Source of the DNA: Craspedostauros australis
Taxonomy: Eukaryota > Bacillariophyta > Bacillariophyceae > Mastogloiales > Achnanthaceae
DNA: 64,000 nt
Assembly (NCBI GenBank): GCA_026770025.1
Contig: JAMXDE010000083.1
Location: 1-64,000, forward strand
Direction: 5' to 3'
Position 1 is the stretch's first letter; the number at the start of each line of letters is the position of its first letter. Shown one piece after another: positions 55,525 through 64,000 of this stretch. Position numbers and translations under genes: made by a program. The notes beneath the pieces are model-generated. The model made no database searches and was not told the origin of the DNA. It saw only the letters and a program-made list of their open reading frames with translations.

Positions 55525-56844
55525 CAGTTCAAAATGCAATAATTGGCTCTATTTCATAGCGTTTAAGTCATAAATTGCTTGTTTCCGCCTAGTTCTTATC
55601 CTCGACGGAAGAATATGGAATTTTTGTTCTTTTTTGGATAATTGGTGCTTTCCCCCCAAAATTCGCCCGAGTTGCTTTCGCTCTTCGTCATTGCTCCATT
55701 TCCCCACTTTACACTGTGTCGGTGTTTGCTGCGCGTGTTTTCGTCTCCGGTCGGCACAAAACAAGGCTGCTGTCTTGGGCCAGCACAGAGCACACAAAAC
55801 TCACAACCCCAACACTCTCCACAGAGATCATTGCTCCACAGAGCACTTCGTTCCTGTAACAATCACAATCACAACAACAACCACAACAGGTACACCAACA
55901 TCACCACCGCAACAGTGTTTCGTCCATGGGTGGCTCCTGTATGCGATGCAACTGGAATTCATCTCTTCGAACAGTTCTTCCTGCACCAGCAATGCTGTCC
56001 GGTGAATTAGTTGCTTGGTTGCCACTGTGCCACAGCAACAATGGAATGCTTGGCTGTAGTTCGTTGTATGCCTCAATTTGTGTTCGATACACGTTGTGTT
56101 CGCCCATCATGCAGATCGAACAAGGGGCTTCCTGTGGGTGGCTGCATTCCCTCCATGCACAAGACTGTCCATTTGCTTGCACTCCTTGTCCTGGTTTCCG
56201 GATGACCAGGACCGCCATGGCAGGATCACAACCGAGGTGATTCTGTCCGCACCGTCTCTTTGGATTTTGGTGTCCTTCTTTTGTTGTTGTCAGGTGTGTT
56301 GGTACAGCCGTTCGTTCCTTTGTTGACATGTCCATGACTATCCTTTGTTGTTGGGAATGGGGTTCATGTGCATGCTCGTATTGTCAGTTCTGTTGAGATC
56401 ATCAACATACAGTGGGGCATTTTAGTGTCAACCTTCTAGGCAACACAAAACACTCCGAAGCTGGTGGGGATGCCATGCTCCTTTTCGTACATCCGCATTA
56501 TCTACATGCCACCCTCAAGCAAGGTGCATTTCAGTGAACAGCTAAACATGCATTGTGTTGTGGAACCATAACAGTGTTGTGTTGGCCATTCGTGCTACAT
56601 GGTTGTTGTAGTCTTTTCTCTGGAGGTGCCTGTGATGTTTTCCGTTTTCCTTCTCACAACATGGGTGCTCGCACATGCAGACACACTCTTCCGCAATTCA
56701 CTGACAGCCACAACAAACTCCATTGCGGGTATCGCCATCAACGCAAATGACTAACAACAACGCAGCTACTTGTGCAACACCAGATGAACGATACGAGATT
56801 GAGGTGGGGACTATGTGATAACATTCTATTATGTGCCAGACGGC
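55525..56844. other. left interior of the PIF/Harbinger-like element
   Basis: Overlapping frames at 55901-56335 (-) and 55926-56326 (+) include Cys-rich stretches but no recognisable domain. A CACAAC/AATCAC run at 55856-55890 is low complexity. It may include the 3' UTR of the transposase gene; otherwise nothing is assigned. Confidence 0.4.
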
Positions 56845-58003
56845 TTACTCCTGTCCAAAACTGCTGTCACCGCTGCTTGTGCCATCACTCATTGTGTTGC
56901 TGCTGCTGATGCCCTCACTTGTTGTGCTGTTGCTCTCCTCGCTTCTGGCTTCGTCCTCCACCATTTCCTCCATATCCACCTCCCGTGAGGTGTCTGCTCC
57001 TGAGGGGGGCGCCAGTGATGCCACCCAATTCTCCATTTCCCTGATATCCGCCATGGTCTCCTGCAGGTCAAACAAAGGATTTTCATGCTGCAGTTCGAAT
57101 TGTGTGATAGCTGCGATGGCATACATTGCCAGTTGGTGTTTGCAAAGTTGGTGCCGCCACTCCACCCGCAAGCACTTCCAGTTTTTGAAGCGTTTGTGAA
57201 CTGTTTCGTGCCTTGCACGTATCACTCCATTGTATCTGGTCCTCTCAATGCAACACGAAGGCTCACCCCTGTAGCCTTGATCTGCAATCACCTGCTCCCC
57301 TTCGTCCAGTTCCTGCCTCAGCTTGCGTCGAAAAATGGTTACATCATTCCACTCCCCACATGGAAATGGACCCTCGACCCAAACAAGATGGCCAGTCTGA
57401 ATGCACACACCAGTCTCGTATCTGAGGCCTGCCCCATTGAATTTGTGAGAGTACCAATCTGTGTCGAAAGGATTGGGCTCCACAATCCGAAAGTCGGTGC
57501 CATCCACGGACATGAAAACAGTGTTGTGACCAACACTGCCATTCTTGCGTTCCTCTATTCTGATCTGCAGTGATACAAAAAGGAACTTGAGCATGTGCAA
57601 GGGATGTGAGGCATGTCAGGCAAGCACACGCATTCAAGCCATCTCCACACACAGCACCAAGTTCACTCACCTTTGTTCTGCTCAGTCGCGCAATGCCTTC
57701 CAAAACAATCCATGTCCACTTCATCAATGTTCTGCGATCCCTATTCAGCATCACCGAAAGAATCTCCCATGGACTGTATTGCTTCAGGAATACGAGTGCA
57801 CCAAGCATGTGGTTGATTGTGGTGTTGCCTGGTAGCAGCCCGTCTTGTGTCAGTGCTGTCCATACTGCAGAAGCCACTGCGATGCTGGTCCCATACGTCC
57901 TGCGGAAAAGGATGGTGAGCCATGGGGGTTGCTCCATGCAAGTGAGCATGTCCACGTCGCGACCCACAATTTGCATACCAGAGTGGGCAATCTCAACCTC
58001 CAT
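56845..58003 (-). CDS. PIF/Harbinger-type DDE transposase
   Basis: Two exons: 58003-57671 and 57564-56845 (intron GTGAGT...CTGCAG, phase 0), giving 350 residues. Motifs of the DDE_Tnp_4 family are clear: MSVDGTDFRIVEPNPFD with the first Asp, WYSHKFNGAGLRYETGVCI, GPFPCGEWNDVTIFR with the second acidic site, GEQVIADQGYRGEP, and ETVHKRFKNWKCLR with the last Glu. Exon 1 holds a helix-turn-helix-like region (LGALVFLKQYSPWEILSVML). The C-terminus is acidic and Ser-rich (EEMVEDEARSEE and onward). The protein would cut and join its own element ends together with the partner gene. All catalytic positions look intact. Confidence 0.9.
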
Positions 58004-58500
58004 CGTCTTCTGAATGAGTCATTGCGAGGTGGAGCAAGTTGATGCACAATGTAGTGGATTGGATGTTGGCTTGATGTTGGATCGGATACTGTCGTGGGCA
58101 GGTATTGTGAGAAGTTGTTGATTCGGTTGCTTGCGCGTGATTGTTGGCCGTCGTTGTTGTTGACGTCAATACTTTGTTGGCATCAGGCGGCATGTGAGTT
58201 GTTGTCGAGGTGCAGCCGATGGCCATCGCACATTGATGCTGACATCTCGAGAAGCAGAGTCCGCCATTTGCTGCATTGCACAGCGATCACTTGCAATACA
58301 CGGTGATGCAGAACACAAGGATTTCCGTGTTTGTCTCCACGATCTGTTGGCTGGTGGGAGTATTCGCGCGCTGTTCTCTCAACGCGAGTTGGTCTTGGGT
58401 CATGTTCCTCGGCTTCCTCAGACATTCCACAGAACACTCACTGACATCGACATCATTCACGAACATCCATGCAAGGTGTCCGTAAGACAAATCGAGGCAT

Positions 58501-59265
58501 ATAACATGGATACATATTCAGTCCCTTTCCGCGCAAGCCATCCATTTGGTTGAAACATAGTTTATCAATGACACAGGAGCGTTCCAATCCATACAAGCCC
58601 TCCATTTGGTTCCAACGGCGTTCATGACAGGGACAGATTCGTTCTTGTCCGTACAAGCCCTCCATTTAGTGGAAAGAGCGTTTATCAATGACACAGGAGC
58701 GTTCCGATTCATACAAGCCCTCCATTTGGTTCAAAGAGCGTTTATCAATGACACAGATTAGTTCTTATCCATACAAGCCCTCCATTTGGTTCAAAAAGCG
58801 TTTATCAACAGCACAGATTAGTTCTTATCCATACAAGCCCTACATTTGGTGGAAAAACGTTTACTACAGATGCAGATTAGTTCTTATCCATACAAGCCCT
58901 CCATTGGGTGGAAAGAGCGTTTATCAATGGCACAGATCTATCAATAGCACAGATCAGTTCTTATCCATACAAGCCCTCCATTTGGTTCATAGAGCATTCA
59001 CTACCGGATAAGATTATTTCTTATCCGTATAAGCCATCTGCTTAGTTCATAGAGCATTCACTACCGGATAAGATTATTTCTTATCCGCATAAGCCATCTG
59101 CTTATGTTCATAGAGCATTCACTACCGGATAAGATTATTTCTTATCCGCATAAGCCATCTGCTTATGTTCATAGAGCATTCACTACCGGATAAGATTATT
59201 TCTTATCCGCATAAGCCATCTGCTTATGTTCATAGAGCATTCTCTACCGGATAAGAATTGTTCTT
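58501..59265. repeat. tandem array of 60/61-bp units
   Basis: About eight units with a 60-bp period around CATACAAGCCCTCCATTTGG grade at about 58985 into four to five units with a 60- to 61-bp period around TTATCCGCATAAGCCATCTG. The second type contains the inverted pair GGATAAG...CTTATCC. An 18-bp internal duplication lies near 58935. Neighbouring units are 80-95% alike by eye. Confidence 0.9.
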
Positions 59266-59853
59266 ATGGTGCTATTCATATGGATAAAACTGCGCCTATC
59301 ACATAAACATAGGTGCAAATCTGCCCTTATAAGCCCGCGTTAAAGCAATATTGGCGGCTATGGGCCAGAATCAGATGCATTTCTGACCCTTATGCGCTAT
59401 CCATAAGGACGCGATGAGTCTTATAACATAGACACAATTTTGTTTCGTCCTCACAGCAGTTATGCATAAGACGCAAATAGTGCTTTTGAAGCCGTCCATA
59501 AGGCCCAAACAGCGCTTATAATTCTATCCATAGAGGTGTTTTCGACACTATGGAGCCATCATAAGACTGAATTGGATGTTACGACTACTTCGACTCAATA
59601 TGAAGCGCTATGCCTATCCAATGTGACCAACACGCCGTATTCGTAAGGACAATACAGTCCTTATCACACAGGCATCAATTTAAGTGCTTCATGACACCAA
59701 TCCAAACGGTGAATATTGCCCTTATGGAGTGGTCATAACGCAATTTTCACCCTCAAAAAGTGATTCATAAGGCCAAATTAGCCCTTGTGAACCCGGCATA
59801 GACGTTAATTCATCCTTTCCCGCGCTCCATACACTCAAATATTGCGTATGAAG
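59266..59853. repeat. degenerate tandem-derived sequence between the arrays
   Basis: AT-rich DNA with recurring CTTAT, CATAAG and CCATAAGG words about 40-60 bp apart, looking like an eroded continuation of the 60-bp array. No reading frame of note. Confidence 0.6.
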
Positions 59854-60239
59854 AGGACCGATTATGCCTTTAATACAAGCGCAAAAGTGCGTTATGATCG
59901 TAGGACCGATTATGCCTTTAACAGAAGCGCAAAAGTGTGTTATGATTGTAGGACCAATCATGCCTTTAACAGAAGCGCAAAAGTGCGTTATGATCGTAGG
60001 ACCAAGTATGCCTTTACCAGAAGCGCAAAAGTGCGTTATGATCGTAGGACCAAGTATGCCTTTACCAGAAGCGCAAAAGTGCGTTGTCACCGTAGGACCA
60101 AGTATGCCTTTACCAGAAGCGCAAAAGTGCGTTGTGATCGTAGGACCGATTATGCCTTTAACAGAAGCGCAAAAAGTGTGTTGTCACCGTAGGACCAAGT
60201 ACGCTTTCAACGCAAGCGCAAAAAGTGCCTTGTGAACGA
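59854..60239. repeat. tandem array of eight 48-bp units
   Basis: Eight head-to-tail units begin AGGACC and carry ATGCCTTTAACAGAAGCGCA with mostly single-base differences; the last two units are 49 bp. As 48 is a multiple of three, the array is open in several frames on both strands, encoding 16-residue repeats such as MPLTEAQKCVMIVGPI (+). Neither reading continues into a flanking gene. Confidence 0.93.
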
Positions 60240-60821
60240 AGGACCGATGCTGTACCTACGCATTGTGGTTCCAAAGACGAACATTGGCCCTCCTTCGCGT
60301 TGTCGCCATCCCGCGAATGACTTTTCGCGCTTGCAGCAACTTGGTTACGCCCCTTTGACATCGGCCATTGTTACAGTTTGTACGGGGAACAGTACACCCT
60401 TCTTGGGCGCCGGTGTCTTTCGCCACGGACAGGAACACAAAAAAACACTTCAAGCCAATGCAAGTATCTCTTGACATTTCTTTTCTGATGTTCAGATGGC
60501 CACGAATTACAATCATTGTACGTGTGTGTGCAAGACACCAGCACGCGTCACCAGCGCACGTAATGCGTCGTTGGCAAGAAATTGCTGCGATGGTTGTTTG
60601 CTCGTTGCGAAGCACAACATCTTCCATGTCCTTGGCAACCACACAGCAGCACCCCATGGCCAACTCTGCGAATGAGGACGACACAAACCGCATCACGCCA
60701 ACGTGCACACATCCATTACACCAGACACTGCTGCTCTCTTGCAGATGCACATCAATGGAGCCTTGAGTTGAGCAGAGGTGCCCTTTGTCACACAAATCAG
60801 AAACACAACCAACCACTGATC

Positions 60822-63377
60822 ATGACGCCACCAAGGAAACGAGCCCCTCGCTTCTTGAAAAAGGGAGTCGATGCCAAGCTCCTCATCCGTGAGCTTGCAG
60901 CTGATCCCAACTTGTGGATGTGGGAGCCTTGCCACATCCGAGACAAGTATCCGACCCTCGCAAAGTATCCAGCAAAGAACTTCATCAAAGGGTATGTGAT
61001 GCTGAAGAAAACGCTCGTGAAGAACAAGATCTTCTTTGGTAAGTCAACTCCAATGCAGGCAACGTGTGGGCCCGACCACTCGGTGGACACATTCGTTTGG
61101 GGTGGTGGCGATTGCCCTGTTGCATTTCTTGTCCTCAAACTTTGCTTTGATCATGCTGCACAAACACATCACAACTCACAAGCAACCACTCGATCTCTTC
61201 ATCTGTTTGCTTTTGTGAGGGTTTTGGCAGCAAATGGACGCTTCAATCCAGACGCATCAGGTAACTTGGCCATGCATCTTCGCCCCATCGATGAGCCAGA
61301 GGGCTTCGACAACACAAAGCCCTCGAAATCTCCTCCTGCAAAGGCCGTCGCAGAAACCACAACAACACCCACAATGACGGCACTCTCCGAAAACGCTGCC
61401 ACCAACACAGACAAGAGCTGCCATGGAGAAGGGGATCAAAACCCATCTTCGCAAATGGCATCAAGCACCAATGGGTCGGTCCCAAATGTTGCCTTCCTCA
61501 ATGATGACTGGGCCATGGGCGACTTTGGCGAGGAAATTTCATCAGTGTTTGGTCGAGAAATGGACTTCGATGATGACATTGAAGTTGTGGGCATGACAGG
61601 CCCTCCACCATACAACTCACTGACAGCAAGATATGGTCATTTCTTTGACATGGCCGAGAACTCTCGCGTCGCCCAGTTCTCTTCCGTCCCAACACATGTG
61701 GACGTCTTCTACACTACACAATTGTGGAGGCCGAAGGGAGAGGCATTCCGGATGATCAGCATCGACTTCTACATGCCTGCAGCCACCATCCAGCAGGATA
61801 CACAGCTGACCATTCAATATCGCGAAGTGGGTGGGGTGCCTCGGCCCTTTGTGGTGCTGAAGTATCGGCCTCCAGTGGCCATTGGGGCAAAGGGGGGTAT
61901 TGCAAAGGCCATTTGCAACCTTCAGGCGACCCACTTCGTCGACGCAGCACAGAAGGCACAAGCACACGACCTGCAAATGCAGAAGGCCGGTTTTGCAAAG
62001 GGGCACTGGTGCAAAATGCTTGTGCCGATGCCCTTTGCTATCGACACCATGTTCTGCCCATCCGCTTGCGGCACGCTGGGGGGCGTTGTCTGGCTCAATC
62101 ATGTGATGCCAGACAACAATGGGCAACCACGTAAAGTCCTCATCTTGTCGACGAGGGTGAAGGAGAAGACAACGACTGTGGGAATGACGTGCAAGTTTTC
62201 AAAAATGCACGCACTTGGTTTCAACTCAGGCGGAACCAATGCCATCGACAAAGGGGCCAAGTCACAAATGCTACCTTCACAGTCACACAGAATCCCCCAA
62301 TACACGGACAACAACAGCAACTCCAGCAACCCGCCATCTGCCAGCAATGCCCAGAAGGTGACCCCATGGCCACAACCCTTACAACCCAGGAGCCCAATGG
62401 GCAGCCGCATTCAATCACGCTTCCGATCGGCAAGAACGACAAAGAATCTCCGCACCTTTGGAGCACGCAACATGCTTCATGGAGACGATCAATCAGTCAC
62501 GACGCAGGTGACTCAGGTGTTGGAAGCCCAACTCGAATGCCAGGTTGAGAGGGTGGCCGAACTTGAGCTGAGGGTGGCACTGCGAAAGCAGGCTGCCAGA
62601 GAAAGGGCAGAGCTGAGACGGCAAGGACAGCTCAACGAGAGCCGTCCGGGAATGGTGGTGACTGGTGGTACAGCTTCTGATGAGGCTGCCAGCAACCTTC
62701 CTGATGGTGTCTTCAACAAAATGGACGACCTCACCAGACCGTATTTCGTAAAGGGCCCAGGATCAGTCCAGCACCCGGCAATGATGCAGAATGGTCAGAC
62801 TGGGACGGGCAACATGCAGTCGACGAATCCGCAGCAACTCAGCACAGGGCAGATCCTTCCGCACGGACGGGAGGAAGGAATATCAGCAACAACAACACCT
62901 CAGATGTCTCCTCCACTACCACGAGATGTTGATCCATGTGAAGGAATGCTGGTCCTTGCGGACCAAGCCAACAAACTGACAGAGGCAGCAGCGGTGGGAG
63001 CAGCAGCAGCAGAAGCAACCAACCTTGCAACTGCAACAACCACCATCACAGCGGGGTCCACAGCTGTAAATACGAATCAGAATCCAGAAGGAGAGAATGT
63101 GAGGCAATCCGCAGGCAGTGCAGGAGCTCAGATGACCAGTCAGGAGGCGCCAAACCAACCTGAAGGCGGAGGGGATGGGCCAACAACCAACAACTCGTTG
63201 GTCGAAGATGTTGAGATAGTGCAGGACCCAACAGTACCATTGAATGCTGCAGAAGCACCATGGAATGCTGCAGAAGCACCATTGAATGTTGACGAGGCAA
63301 TGGACATGACCGGAGATGGAGAGAGGCAGGGTGACAATGGGGGCAGTGACGGAAACGAGCATGACACAACAAACTAA
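60822..63377 (+). CDS. large second gene of the PIF/Harbinger-like element
   Basis: The unspliced frame from the ATG gives 851 residues. A GTAAGT at 61039 and an AG ending at 61230 define an in-frame 192-nt intron whose removal gives 787 residues. The N-terminal 70 residues are basic with Trp and hydrophobic spacing (LLIRELAADPNLWMWEPCHI) that could suit a Myb/SANT-like or other DNA-binding fold, as expected of Harbinger partner proteins; this is inference. The middle part has a globular region (EAFRMISIDFYMPAATI through VVWLNHVMPDN). The C-terminus is Gln/Asn/Ala/Thr-rich with a coiled coil near LEAQLECQVERVAELELRVA. In PIF/Harbinger elements the partner protein helps bring the transposase to the element ends. 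No enzyme motif was recognised. Confidence 0.65.
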   Translation: MTPPRKRAPRFLKKGVDAKLLIRELAADPNLWMWEPCHIRDKYPTLAKYPAKNFIKGYVMLKKTLVKNKIFFGKSTPMQATCGPDHSVDTFVWGGGDCPVAFLVLKLCFDHAAQTHHNSQATTRSLHLFAFVRVLAANGRFNPDASGNLAMHLRPIDEPEGFDNTKPSKSPPAKAVAETTTTPTMTALSENAATNTDKSCHGEGDQNPSSQMASSTNGSVPNVAFLNDDWAMGDFGEEISSVFGREMDFDDDIEVVGMTGPPPYNSLTARYGHFFDMAENSRVAQFSSVPTHVDVFYTTQLWRPKGEAFRMISIDFYMPAATIQQDTQLTIQYREVGGVPRPFVVLKYRPPVAIGAKGGIAKAICNLQATHFVDAAQKAQAHDLQMQKAGFAKGHWCKMLVPMPFAIDTMFCPSACGTLGGVVWLNHVMPDNNGQPRKVLILSTRVKEKTTTVGMTCKFSKMHALGFNSGGTNAIDKGAKSQMLPSQSHRIPQYTDNNSNSSNPPSASNAQKVTPWPQPLQPRSPMGSRIQSRFRSARTTKNLRTFGARNMLHGDDQSVTTQVTQVLEAQLECQVERVAELELRVALRKQAARERAELRRQGQLNESRPGMVVTGGTASDEAASNLPDGVFNKMDDLTRPYFVKGPGSVQHPAMMQNGQTGTGNMQSTNPQQLSTGQILPHGREEGISATTTPQMSPPLPRDVDPCEGMLVLADQANKLTEAAAVGAAAAEATNLATATTTITAGSTAVNTNQNPEGENVRQSAGSAGAQMTSQEAPNQPEGGGDGPTTNNSLVEDVEIVQDPTVPLNAAEAPWNAAEAPLNVDEAMDMTGDGERQGDNGGSDGNEHDTTN

Positions 63378-63778
63378 GCAGCAACAACGTGAGAAATAGA
63401 TACACACCTTTGAAGAATCTATTGTGGATGTAGTGTGCTCATGATAGTCGGAACAAACGAGGAAGTACTGAATGGTTGATTTGTACCACAAGAAGAATGA
63501 CATTGTGTGGGTAGTGGGAGAGTAGAAGGAAGCACAAGTTGGCCATGACAATGAGGAATGTCCGGACAACACACACGATCAGGCGACAGGGTGTAAAAGT
63601 CAAAAATGGAGCCACGAATCTGGGTTTTGCATAAATCAGGATGATTGTGCAAACAACTGACAGGAAGAAGGCTGAAAGATGGCAAATTTTCAGTTTGGTT
63701 CTTGACTTTTGGACTGTAGATTATGGAAGAAACTGTTGTTGCCTTATCATGGGAAATGCAAAATTACCGTCTTTCCCC
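63378..63778. other. right interior of the PIF/Harbinger-like element
   Basis: The 400-bp stretch lies between the second gene and the right end motif. It should hold the 3' UTR. No gene or repeat is evident apart from a C run at its end. Confidence 0.4.
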
Positions 63779-63868
63779 CCCCCCTAGTGCACCTGCTTTT
63801 AAAGGCAGATCGGGGGGTTCGCAGAGGGCCAAAAATGCCTTTAAAGGCAGGCCTGCCTTTAAAGGCAG
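63779..63868. repeat. three CTGCCTTTAAAGGCAG-type palindromes at the right end
   Basis: CTGCTTTTAAAGGCAG (63793-63808), ATGCCTTTAAAGGCAG (63835-63850) and CTGCCTTTAAAGGCAG (63853-63868) lie within 76 bp, alternating with G/C runs. The first belongs to the proposed right terminal repeat. The others may belong to a second element end that continues beyond the window. Confidence 0.8.
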
Positions 63869-64000
63869 AATTCCGGCCCCTCAGAGGGGGTCAAAATCCC
63901 AAAAAAACAGACCCCAACGCAAACATGACACCCCACTGCGTCAAAACAACACGGTTTTTGCTCTACGCGATACATACGGACGTTGCAACCGCAAATTTAC

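Larger units (their letters stand above)
55494..63809. mobile_element. candidate PIF/Harbinger-type DNA element with two genes and tandem arrays
   Basis: A DDE_Tnp_4-type transposase on the minus strand and a large second gene on the plus strand are the two-gene layout of PIF/Harbinger elements. Proposed ends are TCTGCCTTTGAAGGCAGG...CTAGGGGGG (55494-55524) and its imperfect reverse complement at about 63779-63809. That gives about 8.3 kb, long for the group, largely because of tandem arrays at 58501-59265 and 59854-60239. No TWA-type 3-bp duplication could be confirmed, and several extra copies of the end motif lie just beyond the right end, so the boundaries are tentative. Confidence 0.6.

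Noticed and set aside
58501-60239. CRISPR-like array
   Set aside because: The units are contiguous tandem repeats without unique spacers, in a eukaryotic transposon.

Overview
The window reads as nuclear DNA of a diatom or a close photosynthetic stramenopile. The signs are short GT-AG introns in compact genes, a Ty1/copia-type retroelement, receptor-type nucleotide cyclases fused to a phosphodiesterase, and a small serine/glutamine-rich protein of a type I associate with diatoms. Nothing bacterial is present, and I saw no rRNA, tRNA or CRISPR array. More than half of the window is transposable-element sequence. The species assignment is inference.

Layout. 1-6787: 3' part of a decayed copia element (A) with its 3' LTR. 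7891-12608 (+): five-exon cyclase-phosphodiesterase gene. 12693-21823: a complete copia element (B) with matching 687-bp LTRs, a 5-bp target duplication, and open gag and pol frames. 21922-24568: pieces of a related LTR, a second LTR-like family (R), and a 5'-truncated PIGW/GWT1-like fragment. 24994-29701 (-): a second cyclase-phosphodiesterase gene with the same five-exon structure, convergent with the first. 30000-35100: repeats and decayed sequence, including an R-family solo LTR with a target duplication and an antisense copia-family solo LTR. 35114-44620 (-): two paralogous NAD(P)-dependent reductases of the dihydroflavonol-reductase-like SDR type. In the second, the single intron has taken a 6,042-bp two-ORF DNA transposon with 39-bp perfect terminal inverted repeats and a 4-bp target duplication.

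44621-47278 is mostly non-coding and is bounded by a perfect 32-bp inverted repeat. 47279-53675 is a compact housekeeping block: a small mitochondrial-type membrane protein, a YbaK-domain protein, the ribosome-biogenesis factor MAK16, a small two-exon protein, and the serine/glutamine-rich protein. 55494-63809 is a candidate PIF/Harbinger-type element: a DDE transposase (-), a large second ORF (+), and two large tandem-repeat arrays between them. Near-palindromic CTGCCTTTAAAGGCAG motifs lie at both ends.

The cyclase-phosphodiesterase pair would make and destroy a cyclic nucleotide in one membrane receptor. The reductase pair is a tandem duplication. The other cellular genes are unrelated neighbours. 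Splice sites were placed by comparing paralogues and by reading frame, without transcripts.
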